From Bacillus changyiensis (lineage in GTDB: Bacteria; Bacillota; Bacilli; Bacillales; Bacillaceae), in contig NZ_JAQFWW010000002.1 in NCBI RefSeq assembly GCF_027706145.1, forward strand, positions 682,001-746,000: a DNA stretch of 64,000 nt, written 5' to 3'. The notes beneath the pieces were generated by a model. That model saw only the letters and a program-made list of their open reading frames with translations, had not been told where the DNA came from and searched no databases. The position numbers and the translations under genes are program-made. Shown piece after piece: positions 26,965 to 35,749 of this stretch (within the stretch, counting starts at the first letter, position 1; each line of letters opens with the position of its first letter).

Positions 26965-26990
26965 CACTTTGAAGCAAAAGGAGCGTAAAT

Positions 26991-27344
26991 ATGAATTTAG
27001 ATCGATTAACTACACTGAGGAAAAATAAAAATTGGTCATTACAATACACAGCAGACCGCCTTGGCATTGCGAAAAGTACCTATGCTGGTTATGAATCGGG
27101 TTATCGCCGACCTTCATTAGAGGCGCTTAGCGATATTGCCGATTTATTTGCTACTTCAACCGATTATTTGCTGAGCAGAGTTGACGATCCTAAGGCTATC
27201 AAAAACAACAACTGCAATGAACCGATAGAACTGACAAACTGGGGAGAACAGAAACTATCAGTTGATGGGGCGCTTCTGTCCGAAGAGGAAATGAAACAGA
27301 TGGTTGCATTTATAAGAGTGAAGAAAATTCTTGACCAACAATAA
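26991..27344 (+). CDS. ansR: Xre-family transcriptional regulator AnsR
   Basis: This 117-residue repressor has an N-terminal Cro/C1-type helix-turn-helix (LTTLRKNKNWSLQYTADRLGIAKSTYAGYESGYRRPSLEAL). It is followed by DIADLFATSTDYLLSRVDD, typical of AnsR and related SinR/Xre-type regulators in Bacillus. AAAGGAG is 8 bases upstream. It is divergent from ansAB, the same arrangement as in B. subtilis, where AnsR represses ansAB and is relieved by asparagine or aspartate. The C-terminal part has no recognised domain. Confidence 0.88.
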   Translation: MNLDRLTTLRKNKNWSLQYTADRLGIAKSTYAGYESGYRRPSLEALSDIADLFATSTDYLLSRVDDPKAIKNNNCNEPIELTNWGEQKLSVDGALLSEEEMKQMVAFIRVKKILDQQ

Positions 27345-27353
27345 CATCTATAA

Positions 27354-27389
27354 AAAAACTTGATCGGCCAAAAGACCAATCAAGTTTTT
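27354..27389. terminator. Bidirectional terminator between ansR and pgl
   Basis: A 14-bp stem with one mismatch and a 6-base loop, A-rich on the left and T-rich on the right, serves the two convergent genes. Confidence 0.85.
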
Positions 27390-27393
27390 CCTG

Positions 27394-28440
27394 TTATCCA
27401 TGTAAAAATTTCACACAGACTGCCTCTGGCGCAGGCACATCAGACTGTAAAAGGGTCAATTTCCCTGTTAGTGGATCCCGTTCAAACAGTGTTAATGTCC
27501 CTGTTTCCTGATTGGAAGCAATCAAGAATTGCTCTGTAGGATCAAATGCAAAATCACGCGGCCATTTTCCTTCAGTTGAAACATGTTCAACCAATGAGAG
27601 TTTGCCGGACCCCTGCTGAACACTGAACACCGTAATACTATCATGTCCTCGATTTGAAACGTATACAAATTTCCCGTCTTTTGTGACATGGATTGCGCCG
27701 CCTTGGCTTGCCCCCGCAAAACCTTCAGGCAGTGCAGAAATGGTTTGCAATTCTTGCAATTCACCAGTCGTCGCTTGATAATCCAAAACGATGATTTCAT
27801 TACTAAGCTCTGTCATCACATAGGCGTACTTTTCATTCGGATGAAACTCAATATGCCTCGGTCCTGAACCAGGAGCAGTATTGAAACTCTTCACTTTTTC
27901 AAGTTTGTCTTTCAACAGTTGATAAGTGATCACCTGATCACTCCCTAAATCAACAGCTATCACATATTTTTCATCAGGTGTAAAACCCGAATAATGAGTA
28001 TGTGCCTTTTCCTGTCTCTCATGCGGTCCTGATCCATCATGTTTTACTTGTGAAACCGAAGCAAGCAACCCGCGTTTTTCGTCTAAAGGATAAGCTGTGA
28101 CTGTTCCATTATGATAATTTGCGGAAAGAACATGGTGATCTCGATGATCTACACTAACATGACAAGGTGATGGTCCATCTGCCGTTTGCTTATTCATGAA
28201 GGACAAATTCCCTGTAAGTCCATCAATTTCGTATGCAGCTACCCCACCTTGATTCCCATCATTGATTACAGCATAAAGCATATGATTGTCTGCAGAAATG
28301 GTAAGATATGTAGGGCTGCCAAGCTTTGCCACTGGTAATGGTGTCGTTAATTTTTTTTCTTTCGTATCAAGTTCAAACGTATAAATGCCTTCACTATCTA
28401 CTTTTGTATAAGATCCGATATAACCTCTGTACTTTGTCAT
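27394..28440 (-). CDS. pgl: 6-phosphogluconolactonase, beta-propeller type (Pgl/YkgB)
   Basis: This cytoplasmic seven-bladed propeller enzyme hydrolyses 6-phosphogluconolactone in the oxidative pentose phosphate pathway. The 348-residue product shows the family blocks GPSPCHVSVDHRDHHVLSANYH, DLGSDQVITY, GSGPRHIEFHPNEKYAYVMTELSNE and KWPRDFAFDPTEQFL, each at a blade edge. The start has AAAGGAG 7 bases upstream. It is a single-gene unit convergent with ansR. Confidence 0.92.
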   Translation of the reverse strand: MTKYRGYIGSYTKVDSEGIYTFELDTKEKKLTTPLPVAKLGSPTYLTISADNHMLYAVINDGNQGGVAAYEIDGLTGNLSFMNKQTADGPSPCHVSVDHRDHHVLSANYHNGTVTAYPLDEKRGLLASVSQVKHDGSGPHERQEKAHTHYSGFTPDEKYVIAVDLGSDQVITYQLLKDKLEKVKSFNTAPGSGPRHIEFHPNEKYAYVMTELSNEIIVLDYQATTGELQELQTISALPEGFAGASQGGAIHVTKDGKFVYVSNRGHDSITVFSVQQGSGKLSLVEHVSTEGKWPRDFAFDPTEQFLIASNQETGTLTLFERDPLTGKLTLLQSDVPAPEAVCVKFLHG

Positions 28441-28816
28441 TTGCTTCTCTCCTTTTCATCCGGTTATTGTTATTTTAACATCAATCAGCGAGAAGTCATC
28501 CACCTCTACAAGTCTTGGAATCAACAGAAGGCGTATCCTTTCTGCTTTTTTATGGTGGAATTTTCATCATAGAAGTACTCAGTCATTTCATAATCCGCCG
28601 ACAGGTCTTCCGAAAAGTTTATTGGAGTAAATTTGCTGAATAATGACGAGAGCAAATCCTTTTGTGAACCCCATAAAAGAGATTCAAATATTCCGTTACA
28701 TAAATTTAACATTTTTCTACAATAAAGGACGTTTTTTCATTTTTTTGATGTTATTATAGATTTATCCTACTTGGACAACAAATAGGATAAATTTAAAAAG
28801 CGGGGGAGTGTTGTAA
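28441..28816. other. 376-bp intergenic region
   Basis: I see no convincing gene. A 63-codon minus-strand frame (28521-28712) has no ribosome binding site and was rejected. The right end carries the 10-bp inverted repeat at 28760-28792 in front of the small secreted protein gene. Confidence 0.5.
28760..28792 (+). promoter_or_regulatory. Perfect 10-bp inverted repeat upstream of a small secreted protein gene
   Basis: ATTTATCCTA (28760-28769) and TAGGATAAAT (28783-28792) are perfect complements separated by 13 bases. The repeat ends 25 bases before the start codon, just in front of the GGGGGAG ribosome binding site. It could be an operator with two half-sites or a 5'-UTR hairpin. Confidence 0.5.
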
Positions 28817-29089
28817 ATGTTTAAAACAAAGTTCAAAAAAACAGTTGGGATGGTGATTATCACAGTAGCTTGTTTTATTTTTGCATTACCAGCAAGTGCT
28901 TACACCAAGTATGTATGGATTAGAGAAGTTAAAGAATTTAAAGATGCCTATCAGTTTGAATACAATTCAGCTACACAAGAAGTTAGTGTATACTGGAAAA
29001 ACGCGGATGGTACAACTCGCGGACCACAAATTGTTAAATGTGATAAAGTTCAAGATGGAAAATGTTATTTAGCAATTGAGGTAAACTAA
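28817..29089 (+). CDS. Small secreted protein, function unknown
   Basis: The 90-residue product has a signal peptide (MFKTKFKKTVGMVIITVACF..., cleavage at ALPASA-YTK) and a mature part of about 62 residues. The mature part has two Cys (IVKCDKVQDGKCYLAIE) that could form a disulfide, and a beta-rich pattern (FEYNSATQEVSVYWKN). GGGGGAG is 8 bases upstream. It is monocistronic with its own terminator. I do not recognise the family; a small extracellular antimicrobial or signalling role is possible but unproven. Confidence 0.75.
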   Translation: MFKTKFKKTVGMVIITVACFIFALPASAYTKYVWIREVKEFKDAYQFEYNSATQEVSVYWKNADGTTRGPQIVKCDKVQDGKCYLAIEVN

Positions 29090-29110
29090 AAAAATACAAG
29101 CTCCATGCCT

Positions 29111-29143
29111 AGGGTTGGATTTTTTTAGTCCGACCTATTTTTT
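29111..29143 (+). terminator. Terminator of the small secreted protein gene
   Basis: A stem of 7-8 bp including a G-T pair (29112-29119 with 29129-29136) is followed by six T's, 22 bases past the stop codon. The following stretch to 29390 holds no recognised element. Confidence 0.75.
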
Positions 29144-29390
29144 CGATGAAATGGGCTAGTAGCGAAAAACAAGCATCCCCTCATGGACTTCCCCGTAAGG
29201 TTGGCTAGAGCAGCTAAATCTGCAAAAGTCCGTTCAATTGTTTCTTTATAACCCGTCTATTACACCACTTGATTACGCTTTTATTATTTAATGAATGACT
29301 GCAAGAGAAAATTTTGTCATATCAAAAAGTTTTTTCCAAATCTTTTTGAATCCAATATTCGTATAAAAAGATAAAAGGAGGGTTTTTCAT

Positions 29391-29552
29391 ATGATCATAG
29401 TAGCTATTGGAATTATTTTCTTACTGTTATTTCTGTTCAATAAAACATATGCTAACGCAAATCAAGATAGCGGTTTTTTCCCTGTTTCCCATAACCATAA
29501 TGATACATACTCTGACCTTTCCGATTCAAGCGAGGATGGCGGCGGAATGTAG
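29391..29552 (+). CDS. Small membrane-anchored or secreted protein, Asp/Ser/Gly-rich tail
   Basis: The 53-codon frame has a strong AAAAGGAGGG ribosome binding site. The product begins MIIVAIGIIFLLLFLF, a hydrophobic anchor or signal, and continues with a polar tail (FFPVSHNHND...) ending in DSSEDGGGM. Gly- and Asp-rich tails of this kind occur in several small Bacillus membrane proteins of unknown function. The gene was identified from its ribosome binding site and codon pattern; the upper start is certain because an earlier codon would remove the anchor. Confidence 0.65.
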   Translation: MIIVAIGIIFLLLFLFNKTYANANQDSGFFPVSHNHNDTYSDLSDSSEDGGGM

Positions 29553-29562
29553 TCGTAGAAAG

Positions 29563-29591
29563 CGAAAAAGCAGCTTTCTCAAAAGCTGCTT
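29563..29591 (-). terminator. Terminator of the polysaccharide deacetylase gene
   Basis: A 10-bp perfect stem (29568-29577 with 29582-29591) with a 4-base loop lies 7 bases past the stop codon and is followed on the minus strand by T's. Confidence 0.85.
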
Positions 29592-29597
29592 CCCCGA

Positions 29598-30431
29598 TCA
29601 CTTGTTTTGCTCTATCATTCTCGCAAATGCTTCAGTTGACAATCCTGGTGAGATACGAACACGGTGGAGCGCCTGCATGCCTTGTTCCCTTGATGCTGTC
29701 CCTGGTTCTGTTGTGACAGCCATTTGATAGCCCGCTTCTTTCGCCAGTCTTAACGTATCTGAATTATAACGTCCGACCGGGTAACAAAGCATGACGGTGT
29801 TTTGGTTGAACATCCCATCAAACAGTTTCTTTGACCGTGTCATTTCGTTTTTCTGCTGGTCTACCGTTAGTCTGCTCAGCTCGACATGGTTTATCGTATG
29901 GCTCTCAATTGAAACCCCATGTCGACTCATTTCTTTCATTTGCTTTGTTGTTAAATGATTTTTCGCGCCAATCGATTTGCCGATCATAAAAATGGTCGCT
30001 TTCATTCCGTATTCTTTCAAAATCGGATACGCTTTCGTATAGTTATCCGTATATCCATCATCAAAAGTAATAAACACACATTTTTTTCGCGGTTTTTTAT
30101 CTTGTGTTAAGACAATGTAGGCTTCTTCCGGTGTCAGCGTATAGTATCCATTTTTCTTTAACCATTTCATCTGTTTGCGAAATTGCGCTTCCGGTACACG
30201 GAGACTGTTTCCAGAAGAGATGCTATGATACATCAAAATCGGAATTCGAGCAGGGCTGTCTACCTTTATCCAATTTTCAGAATGGGCCATCTCTTTTTTA
30301 GGTGTTACTTTCTCTCGATGAGCCGGTGCTTTTGATTCTGTCCGTTCTTCCCCACTCGCTTCATGGCTTGAACAACCGTATAGAGTGAGTACCGCCACAA
30401 ATAATAGAAAAAGCATTTTCATGTTTTTCAT
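29598..30431 (-). CDS. yxkH: Polysaccharide deacetylase lipoprotein (YxkH-like, NodB homology)
   Basis: This extracytoplasmic lipoprotein has 277 residues. The signal peptide ends in a lipobox (VAVLTLYGC, Cys 20). The NodB domain follows: PILMYHSIS, VFITFDDGYTDNYTKAYPIL (metal/catalytic Asp pair), SIESHTINHVEL (metal His) and MLCYPVGRYN. Family members remove acetyl groups from GlcNAc-containing polymers such as peptidoglycan or PNAG. From memory it corresponds to B. subtilis YxkH. It lies just downstream of the BcsA-like glycosyltransferase but is separated from it by a terminator, so a joint role in one exopolysaccharide is only suggested by proximity. Confidence 0.88.
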   Translation of the reverse strand: MKNMKMLFLLFVAVLTLYGCSSHEASGEERTESKAPAHREKVTPKKEMAHSENWIKVDSPARIPILMYHSISSGNSLRVPEAQFRKQMKWLKKNGYYTLTPEEAYIVLTQDKKPRKKCVFITFDDGYTDNYTKAYPILKEYGMKATIFMIGKSIGAKNHLTTKQMKEMSRHGVSIESHTINHVELSRLTVDQQKNEMTRSKKLFDGMFNQNTVMLCYPVGRYNSDTLRLAKEAGYQMAVTTEPGTASREQGMQALHRVRISPGLSTEAFARMIEQNK

Positions 30432-30507
30432 CTTGTATCCTTCTTTCTTCTCTATGTCACCTCTATGATTTTACCATTTTTTCATCTTCCTGAGTCTATG
30501 AAACATG

Positions 30508-30535
30508 AAGAAAGACCCGAATTGTTTTCGGGTCT
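30508..30535 (-). terminator. Terminator of the BcsA-like gene
   Basis: A 9-bp perfect stem (30513-30521 with 30527-30535) with a 5-base loop lies 9 bases past the stop codon; the minus strand continues TTTCTTC. Confidence 0.75.
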
Positions 30536-30544
30536 CACTTTATA

Positions 30545-32788
30545 TCATGCTGGTTTCTCATTGGGTTGTTCATCTAGAAATTTTAATCCCGCTGTATAAC
30601 GTTTTCTCTTTCTCTTCGTCCAACAAACAAGTGCCAATCTCTGTCCGAGGTTTTGATCATCAAAGGTAATCCAAACGTTCCCATCCATTTCAAGCGGTAC
30701 ATTTGTTTCAATTTGACAGCCCGACGGACTAATGTCTTTGATCGCAATCTCGCTCAAGGAATCTTCACCTGAAATCGACAGTGTTCCCTTTCCTTCGAAC
30801 GCTTCACGAATATACTTTCTTTTAAAAGCTTCAGGGTTTTTTTCTGTTTTCATCAAAAAGCGCATAACGGTTGAAAATGTATTAGCTCGTTTTTCCCGAT
30901 CAGCTTTTTTGGCATTTTGTTCAGTAAACATATAGCCAATTAAATTAACATATGATTCCGAATCCAATTCTTTAAATCGCAAACCGATTTCGATATCATC
31001 TCCATCTTTCGTTGTCCAAATTACCTGCACTGGCAGTTTTCCGACTTGATCAATGATGAGGTTGTCCACTTGATAATACTCAGCTGCTTCAGCTGTATAT
31101 GGCAGTCTGACACGGGCTCCTGTATCACTCAAATCTTCCAGTTCACATTGATGCTCTTGATCTGTCTGACTTGTCGAGAAAGCCGCTGGTTTGTTCATCA
31201 TAAAGCGTTCAGAGCTACGAAATCTCGGTCTGTCAAAGGCAACAAGCATTGCAAGTAAAAGACCTATTGCATTATACAGAACCCAAAACAGGTTGTATGA
31301 CGTAATATTGATATCAAACGTACCTAGGACTAAATAGTCATAAAGAGTTTTACCAAGGGCAGCAATTGTCAAAGCGAACAAAATAGCGCACGGATAAGCC
31401 GTAGTATACCTGAATTTACGTTGATCAGTATGAACTCCCTTAGGTGTTACTTTAAAGTCAAACCGCTTCTTAAAAATAAATTCAGATAAAGCAGACATCG
31501 CCAAATGCGGCGCCATGGACGTATCATAAATATGGCTCCAGCTCATACTTCGTTGCTTGTCAGAAACAGATTTAAAAGAAAGATAAGAGCTCAAAAACGC
31601 CGGTAGCCAAAACATCGTGATTTCAAAAACATTCGTCTTCAAACTGTGAATACCAAATAACAAAAACAACAATGGCGCTAAAATATATACCATTTTAAAG
31701 ACACCGAAAAACCAAAACAGAATACCATCAAAATAAAGAATCCGTTGCATCGGTGTCAGCCCTTTTAATAACAGAGGATTCCACTTTTTACCACACTGAA
31801 TATTTCCACGACACCAGCGGTCACGCTGTTTTAGCAAATCGGTCCAAGTTTCAGGGGCCAGACCCACCGCGAGTACTTCACCGACAAATGCAGCTTCATA
31901 TTTTGTTTGCAACAGCATTCCCGTTGCCATATCCTCCGTTATGACTCCAGTAGCAAATCCACCAATTTCATCTAAAGCCGTTCTTCTAAACACAGTATTA
32001 CTACCGACATACATCACAGCATTAAAACGGTCTTTCCCAGCCTGTAGTCTCCGCATGAAAAAGTCCTGTTCATTCGGAATATTAGTTCCTGAGAACAAAT
32101 TATACTGATATGGATCTTCATTATAGAAAGCTTGTGGTGTTTGAACAAAAGCCACCTTTTCTTCTTTAAAATAACCAACCGTTTTCTTTAAAAAAGACGG
32201 CAGTGGTACCATATCGGCATCTAATGTAACAATCAACTCACCCGTTGTACAACTCATGGCATGATTTAAGTTACCTGCTTTTGCATGTTCATTCGTTTTT
32301 CTTGTTAAATAATGAACGCCAAATTTCTCAGCTAATTTTTTAATATCTTTACGTTTTCCATCATCACAAAGATAAATGTTAACAAGCTCTTTCGGGTAAT
32401 CAAGCTTTAGACAACCTGCGACTGATTTCTTCAACACATTTCGGTCCTCATTGTAAGTGGCAATAAAAATATCAACACTTGGCCAATGATCTTTCTCACC
32501 CAACAGAATAGGCGTTCTCTTCCTCTCTTTCCAAATAAGTGTATAAAAGACGAGCAGCTGCAAAAATCCGATCAGTTCGGTAACAACCAAGATAATTCCC
32601 ATCGTCACATCTGCAGGACTTGCAGTTGGCAAAGTAAACCCAAACCGCCAAACAATGTAAACACCATTTGTAATAAGACAAATGATGATTAACATCTTTT
32701 TGAAGCGAGAGCTTATTTTAATGCCGAAAAAACTAACAAAAGTTAGCAGAATCATCGCAATTGGGTAATAATTCAAAAAATATTCCAT
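30545..32788 (-). CDS. BcsA-like processive glycosyltransferase with two PilZ domains
   Basis: This 747-residue membrane protein resembles cellulose synthase catalytic subunits (GT2). Two membrane helices lie at about residues 8-45 and two more to 85. The cytosolic GT2 domain then shows CDDG (141-144), DAD (190-192), FVQTPQ (214-219), TED (284-286) and QRDRW (321-325). Further membrane helices lie at about 355-400 and 465-520. Two PilZ domains follow, each with the c-di-GMP motif pair: R524-x3-R528 with D552-x-S-x2-G557, and R657-x3-R661 with D685-x-S-x2-G690. BcsB, BcsZ and a diguanylate cyclase are absent nearby. The polymer is unknown. Start ATG has TAGGAGA 8 bases upstream. Confidence 0.85.
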   Translation of the reverse strand: MEYFLNYYPIAMILLTFVSFFGIKISSRFKKMLIIICLITNGVYIVWRFGFTLPTASPADVTMGIILVVTELIGFLQLLVFYTLIWKERKRTPILLGEKDHWPSVDIFIATYNEDRNVLKKSVAGCLKLDYPKELVNIYLCDDGKRKDIKKLAEKFGVHYLTRKTNEHAKAGNLNHAMSCTTGELIVTLDADMVPLPSFLKKTVGYFKEEKVAFVQTPQAFYNEDPYQYNLFSGTNIPNEQDFFMRRLQAGKDRFNAVMYVGSNTVFRRTALDEIGGFATGVITEDMATGMLLQTKYEAAFVGEVLAVGLAPETWTDLLKQRDRWCRGNIQCGKKWNPLLLKGLTPMQRILYFDGILFWFFGVFKMVYILAPLLFLLFGIHSLKTNVFEITMFWLPAFLSSYLSFKSVSDKQRSMSWSHIYDTSMAPHLAMSALSEFIFKKRFDFKVTPKGVHTDQRKFRYTTAYPCAILFALTIAALGKTLYDYLVLGTFDINITSYNLFWVLYNAIGLLLAMLVAFDRPRFRSSERFMMNKPAAFSTSQTDQEHQCELEDLSDTGARVRLPYTAEAAEYYQVDNLIIDQVGKLPVQVIWTTKDGDDIEIGLRFKELDSESYVNLIGYMFTEQNAKKADREKRANTFSTVMRFLMKTEKNPEAFKRKYIREAFEGKGTLSISGEDSLSEIAIKDISPSGCQIETNVPLEMDGNVWITFDDQNLGQRLALVCWTKRKRKRYTAGLKFLDEQPNEKPA

Positions 32789-33015
32789 CTATTTTTTCTC
32801 CTATATGAATAAAATCGACTACTGTCATGGAAGATCATAACTTTATGTACTGATGCAAGTTATAATTTTCCAATTCAATAATGAAGCAGAAACGTCTCCA
32901 GAACACCTTTTTTAGTTGGCCAGAATTAATTTTACATTACTTTAGACTCTTTTTCAATGAGGTTTTGTATGTCAATCTATAAATAAATGAAAAAAGTCCT
33001 GTATTTTAATAGAGC

Positions 33016-33042
33016 AACTAAAAAAAACAGCCTTGGTGGCTG
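33016..33042 (-). terminator. Terminator behind the 224-residue hypothetical gene
   Basis: A 5-bp GC-rich stem (33028-33032 with 33038-33042) is followed on the minus strand by eight T's, directly after the stop codon. The stem is short, but the T run is strong. Confidence 0.6.
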
Positions 33043-33048
33043 GCATGA

Positions 33049-33723
33049 TTATGATTTGATATTTTGTTGCTCTCCTACTTTTTTAAAAATGGAGTCAATT
33101 TCATAAGCTAATTCCTTCGGATGGATGCAAGAAAAATCTTCATCGGGCTGTTCCCAATTACCTTTATATATCAGTTTGACGGCATAATGACCGGACGGAT
33201 CACTTGCAGGAATCCACTTCACATCTAATATCAAATCATCATGCTGCAATTGCATTAGCTCTTGTTTAAATTCAGACTTCCAAACCTCACTATCAAGGTC
33301 TATCTCAAGTGGGTTAGTATCTGTTAATCTATGGTATAACACCGTCCAACCCTCTGGAATTCTTAGTCTTAGCAAATGAGTAAGGCTTTTTGCTTGACCA
33401 CCTTCTTTCCATATCACTTCTTCTAGTCTTTCGGCTAACTGATCATAATGGATTCCAGTCATTTGATTGACAAGCTTTTGGTCAGCATTTAATGTCTTCA
33501 TCACATAAACCTGCTCTTTAGCAGACTCAACCTCTACGATTTTCCCATTTTTTCCATTCTCTAATATGAGTAACTTATGATGATAACCTCGAATCGGTTT
33601 TTGATAGAGATGATTTTTTTTCACCGTCCAACCTTCTGGAATCTTTAAAGGATGTAGTTTAAAAAAATAATCAAACACCGTCAACTTTCTCACTCCCATC
33701 ATTTCTTTATCTTGTCCAATCAC
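33049..33723 (-). CDS. Hypothetical protein with duplicated IPEGWTV motif
   Basis: The 224-residue protein has no signal peptide or membrane segment and is presumably cytoplasmic. It contains two copies of a motif at similar spacing, PLKIPEGWTVKKNHLY (about residues 25-40) and RLRIPEGWTVLYHRL (about 120-134). Each is followed by charged helical and strand-rich sequence, so it may be a tandem-domain protein. The GTG start at 33723 has AGAGGT 4 bases upstream; a TTG at 33684 with GGAGTGAG is an alternative. I do not recognise the family. It is monocistronic and lies between the BcsA-like and LtaS-like genes. Confidence 0.65.
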   Translation of the reverse strand: MIGQDKEMMGVRKLTVFDYFFKLHPLKIPEGWTVKKNHLYQKPIRGYHHKLLILENGKNGKIVEVESAKEQVYVMKTLNADQKLVNQMTGIHYDQLAERLEEVIWKEGGQAKSLTHLLRLRIPEGWTVLYHRLTDTNPLEIDLDSEVWKSEFKQELMQLQHDDLILDVKWIPASDPSGHYAVKLIYKGNWEQPDEDFSCIHPKELAYEIDSIFKKVGEQQNIKS

Positions 33724-33788
33724 ATTTACCTCTTATATATCAACCTATCCTGACATTTATGCTTTTAGAACCACATGTTGTTAAACAT

Positions 33789-33822
33789 AAAAAAAGCGTG
33801 TGTCCACAATTGGACACACGCT
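33789..33822 (-). terminator. Terminator of the LtaS-family gene
   Basis: A 12-bp perfect stem (33795-33806 with 33811-33822) with a 4-base loop is followed on the minus strand by seven T's, 8 bases past the stop codon. Confidence 0.92.
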
Positions 33823-33829
33823 CTTTCAT

Positions 33830-35749
33830 TTACTCATTGCCTTTCTCTTTCCCATAAAAATATTTAGATGGATCAACCGGATTGAAATCCTTTAGTTTAT
33901 GGAAACGCAATAAATCTTTATAAAGAACTTGGTCAGACAGGTCTAGCTGTTCTGACACCTGTGTTTTTAACTTCTCTGTTTCTTTGTTTGGTTTTATCTC
34001 TTTTCCTGTTTTTGTGTCATATACGGTTGTATCAATCAGCGTATATTTCGGAGTCACATAGTTACCATTCCTAAAAGGAACTGTTTCATCATGTTCTTTG
34101 GAAAAGAGGTCTGTTCCAAAGTTGACATAGTTTTTATTGTCAATCCCCTGTAAATGAAGGAGTGTCGGCATGACATCAACCTCTCCGCCGTACGTGTGAT
34201 TCACTCCACCTTTTTGGCCAGGAATATGAATCATTAGCGGTACACGCTGATTCATCACATTTTGATATGGTGTAATCTCTTTACCTAATACTTCTTCCAT
34301 CGCCCGGTTGTGGTTTTCCGAAATTCCATTATGATCCCCGTAGATCACAATGACAGAGTCATCATATAGGCCGGATTTCTTTAAATCTTTAAAGAACTGT
34401 TCCAATGATTCATCAAGATAACGGGCTGTTTGGAAATACCCATCTACAGTGCTATCGCCTGTTGTTCCTTTTTCAAGGGTTGCATCTTTCTCATCCAAAA
34501 TAAACGGATAATGATGTGTTAGTGTCATTAAATGAGCATAAAACGGCTTTTTCAGCGATTTTAGCATTGGAATGGATTCTTTAAAGAATGGCTTATCTTT
34601 TAGACCAAGGTTGACAAGGTGTTCTTCTGACATGTCATACGAACTAGCATCAAAAAACTTGTCATAGCCAATTTGTTTGTATACTTGATCACGATTCCAG
34701 AATGACTTATAGTCTCCGTGCAACACAGCACTTGTATAGCCTTCTTTTTGATTTAAAATAGCTGGCAAGGACTGATACGTATTTTGTCCTTTTGTTACAA
34801 AAGCCGTTCCTTCTGGTAGACCAAACAAGCTATTATCCATCATCAGTTCAGCATCTGCCGTTTTACCTTGTCCTGTTTGATGGAAAAAATTATCGAAATA
34901 CATCATGTCATGGCTTCCATGTGCCAATTTATTTAAAAATGGCGTCACTTCTTTTCCATGTAGTTTATAATCAATCAAAAACGTCTGGAAACTTTCTAAA
35001 TGAATTTTAATAATGTTTTTGTCTTTAGCAATACCAAAATACTTTTTATCCGGTTTAGCATAGTGTGAGTTTGTAAAGTTGACAACACTTGTCAAATCAT
35101 CACTGCTTGCATACGCTTTTTGGCTTGCTGTCTGCGCAGCTTGAATCCCATCATAAATCGTATAATTATATGGTCCTAAATATTTAACAATGTAATTTCG
35201 GTCAAATGTTCTTGTGAGAAGTTCAGGACGATCTTTTTCGGCAACTGCAAGGTTAATATAGAATAAAAGAACACCAGCAAGTACAAGCGTAGCAGCCCAT
35301 CTTTTTTTCAGTTGTGAAGCCTTCAGTTGAGGTCTCTTCACACATAACGCAATTAATATCACCAAATCAAGGAAATAGATGATGTCATGGGCAGCCATGA
35401 TACTGAAAACACCGTCAGACATATTTCCTAAATTTCCTGCTTGCTTAAGATTTGCAAACGTCAAGAAATCGTCAAAAAAGCGATAAAACATAATGTTTGC
35501 GTACAAAACAAATGTCATCACAGCATCTATGATGATAATCCATACGGCGGAACGACGTCCTTTTAAAAATAGACCCAAACCCAATAAAACAATGGTAAAG
35601 CTGAATGGATTAATAAATAAAAGAATTTGCTGTGTGAGGCCTTTTACGCCCAAATTAAATTCTAATAAGTAAGAAGCATAGGTTTTAGCCCATACAAGAA
35701 CAACAGCTAACAAAAAAAAGCTTAGCTTATGAGATATTATTTTTTTCAT
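33830..35749 (-). CDS. Lipoteichoic acid synthase family protein (LtaS/YfnI type)
   Basis: This polytopic membrane enzyme has an extracellular sulfatase-like domain that transfers glycerol-phosphate from phosphatidylglycerol to the growing lipoteichoic acid chain. The 639 residues comprise five N-terminal membrane segments (to about 170), a linker with a likely signal peptidase site after KAYA (214), and the catalytic domain. Visible residues include E252 in HLESF, the nucleophile T297 in GKTADAE, SFWNRD, YGDHNG and HIPG. B. subtilis has four paralogs (LtaS, YfnI, YqgS, YvgJ) and I cannot say which this one matches. It is monocistronic with a strong terminator. Confidence 0.9.
   Translation of the reverse strand: MKKIISHKLSFFLLAVVLVWAKTYASYLLEFNLGVKGLTQQILLFINPFSFTIVLLGLGLFLKGRRSAVWIIIIDAVMTFVLYANIMFYRFFDDFLTFANLKQAGNLGNMSDGVFSIMAAHDIIYFLDLVILIALCVKRPQLKASQLKKRWAATLVLAGVLLFYINLAVAEKDRPELLTRTFDRNYIVKYLGPYNYTIYDGIQAAQTASQKAYASSDDLTSVVNFTNSHYAKPDKKYFGIAKDKNIIKIHLESFQTFLIDYKLHGKEVTPFLNKLAHGSHDMMYFDNFFHQTGQGKTADAELMMDNSLFGLPEGTAFVTKGQNTYQSLPAILNQKEGYTSAVLHGDYKSFWNRDQVYKQIGYDKFFDASSYDMSEEHLVNLGLKDKPFFKESIPMLKSLKKPFYAHLMTLTHHYPFILDEKDATLEKGTTGDSTVDGYFQTARYLDESLEQFFKDLKKSGLYDDSVIVIYGDHNGISENHNRAMEEVLGKEITPYQNVMNQRVPLMIHIPGQKGGVNHTYGGEVDVMPTLLHLQGIDNKNYVNFGTDLFSKEHDETVPFRNGNYVTPKYTLIDTTVYDTKTGKEIKPNKETEKLKTQVSEQLDLSDQVLYKDLLRFHKLKDFNPVDPSKYFYGKEKGNE

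Noticed and set aside
28521-28712. 63-codon minus-strand frame between pgl and the small secreted protein gene
   Set aside because: No ribosome binding site and no recognisable domain; it overlaps the likely promoter region of the plus-strand gene.
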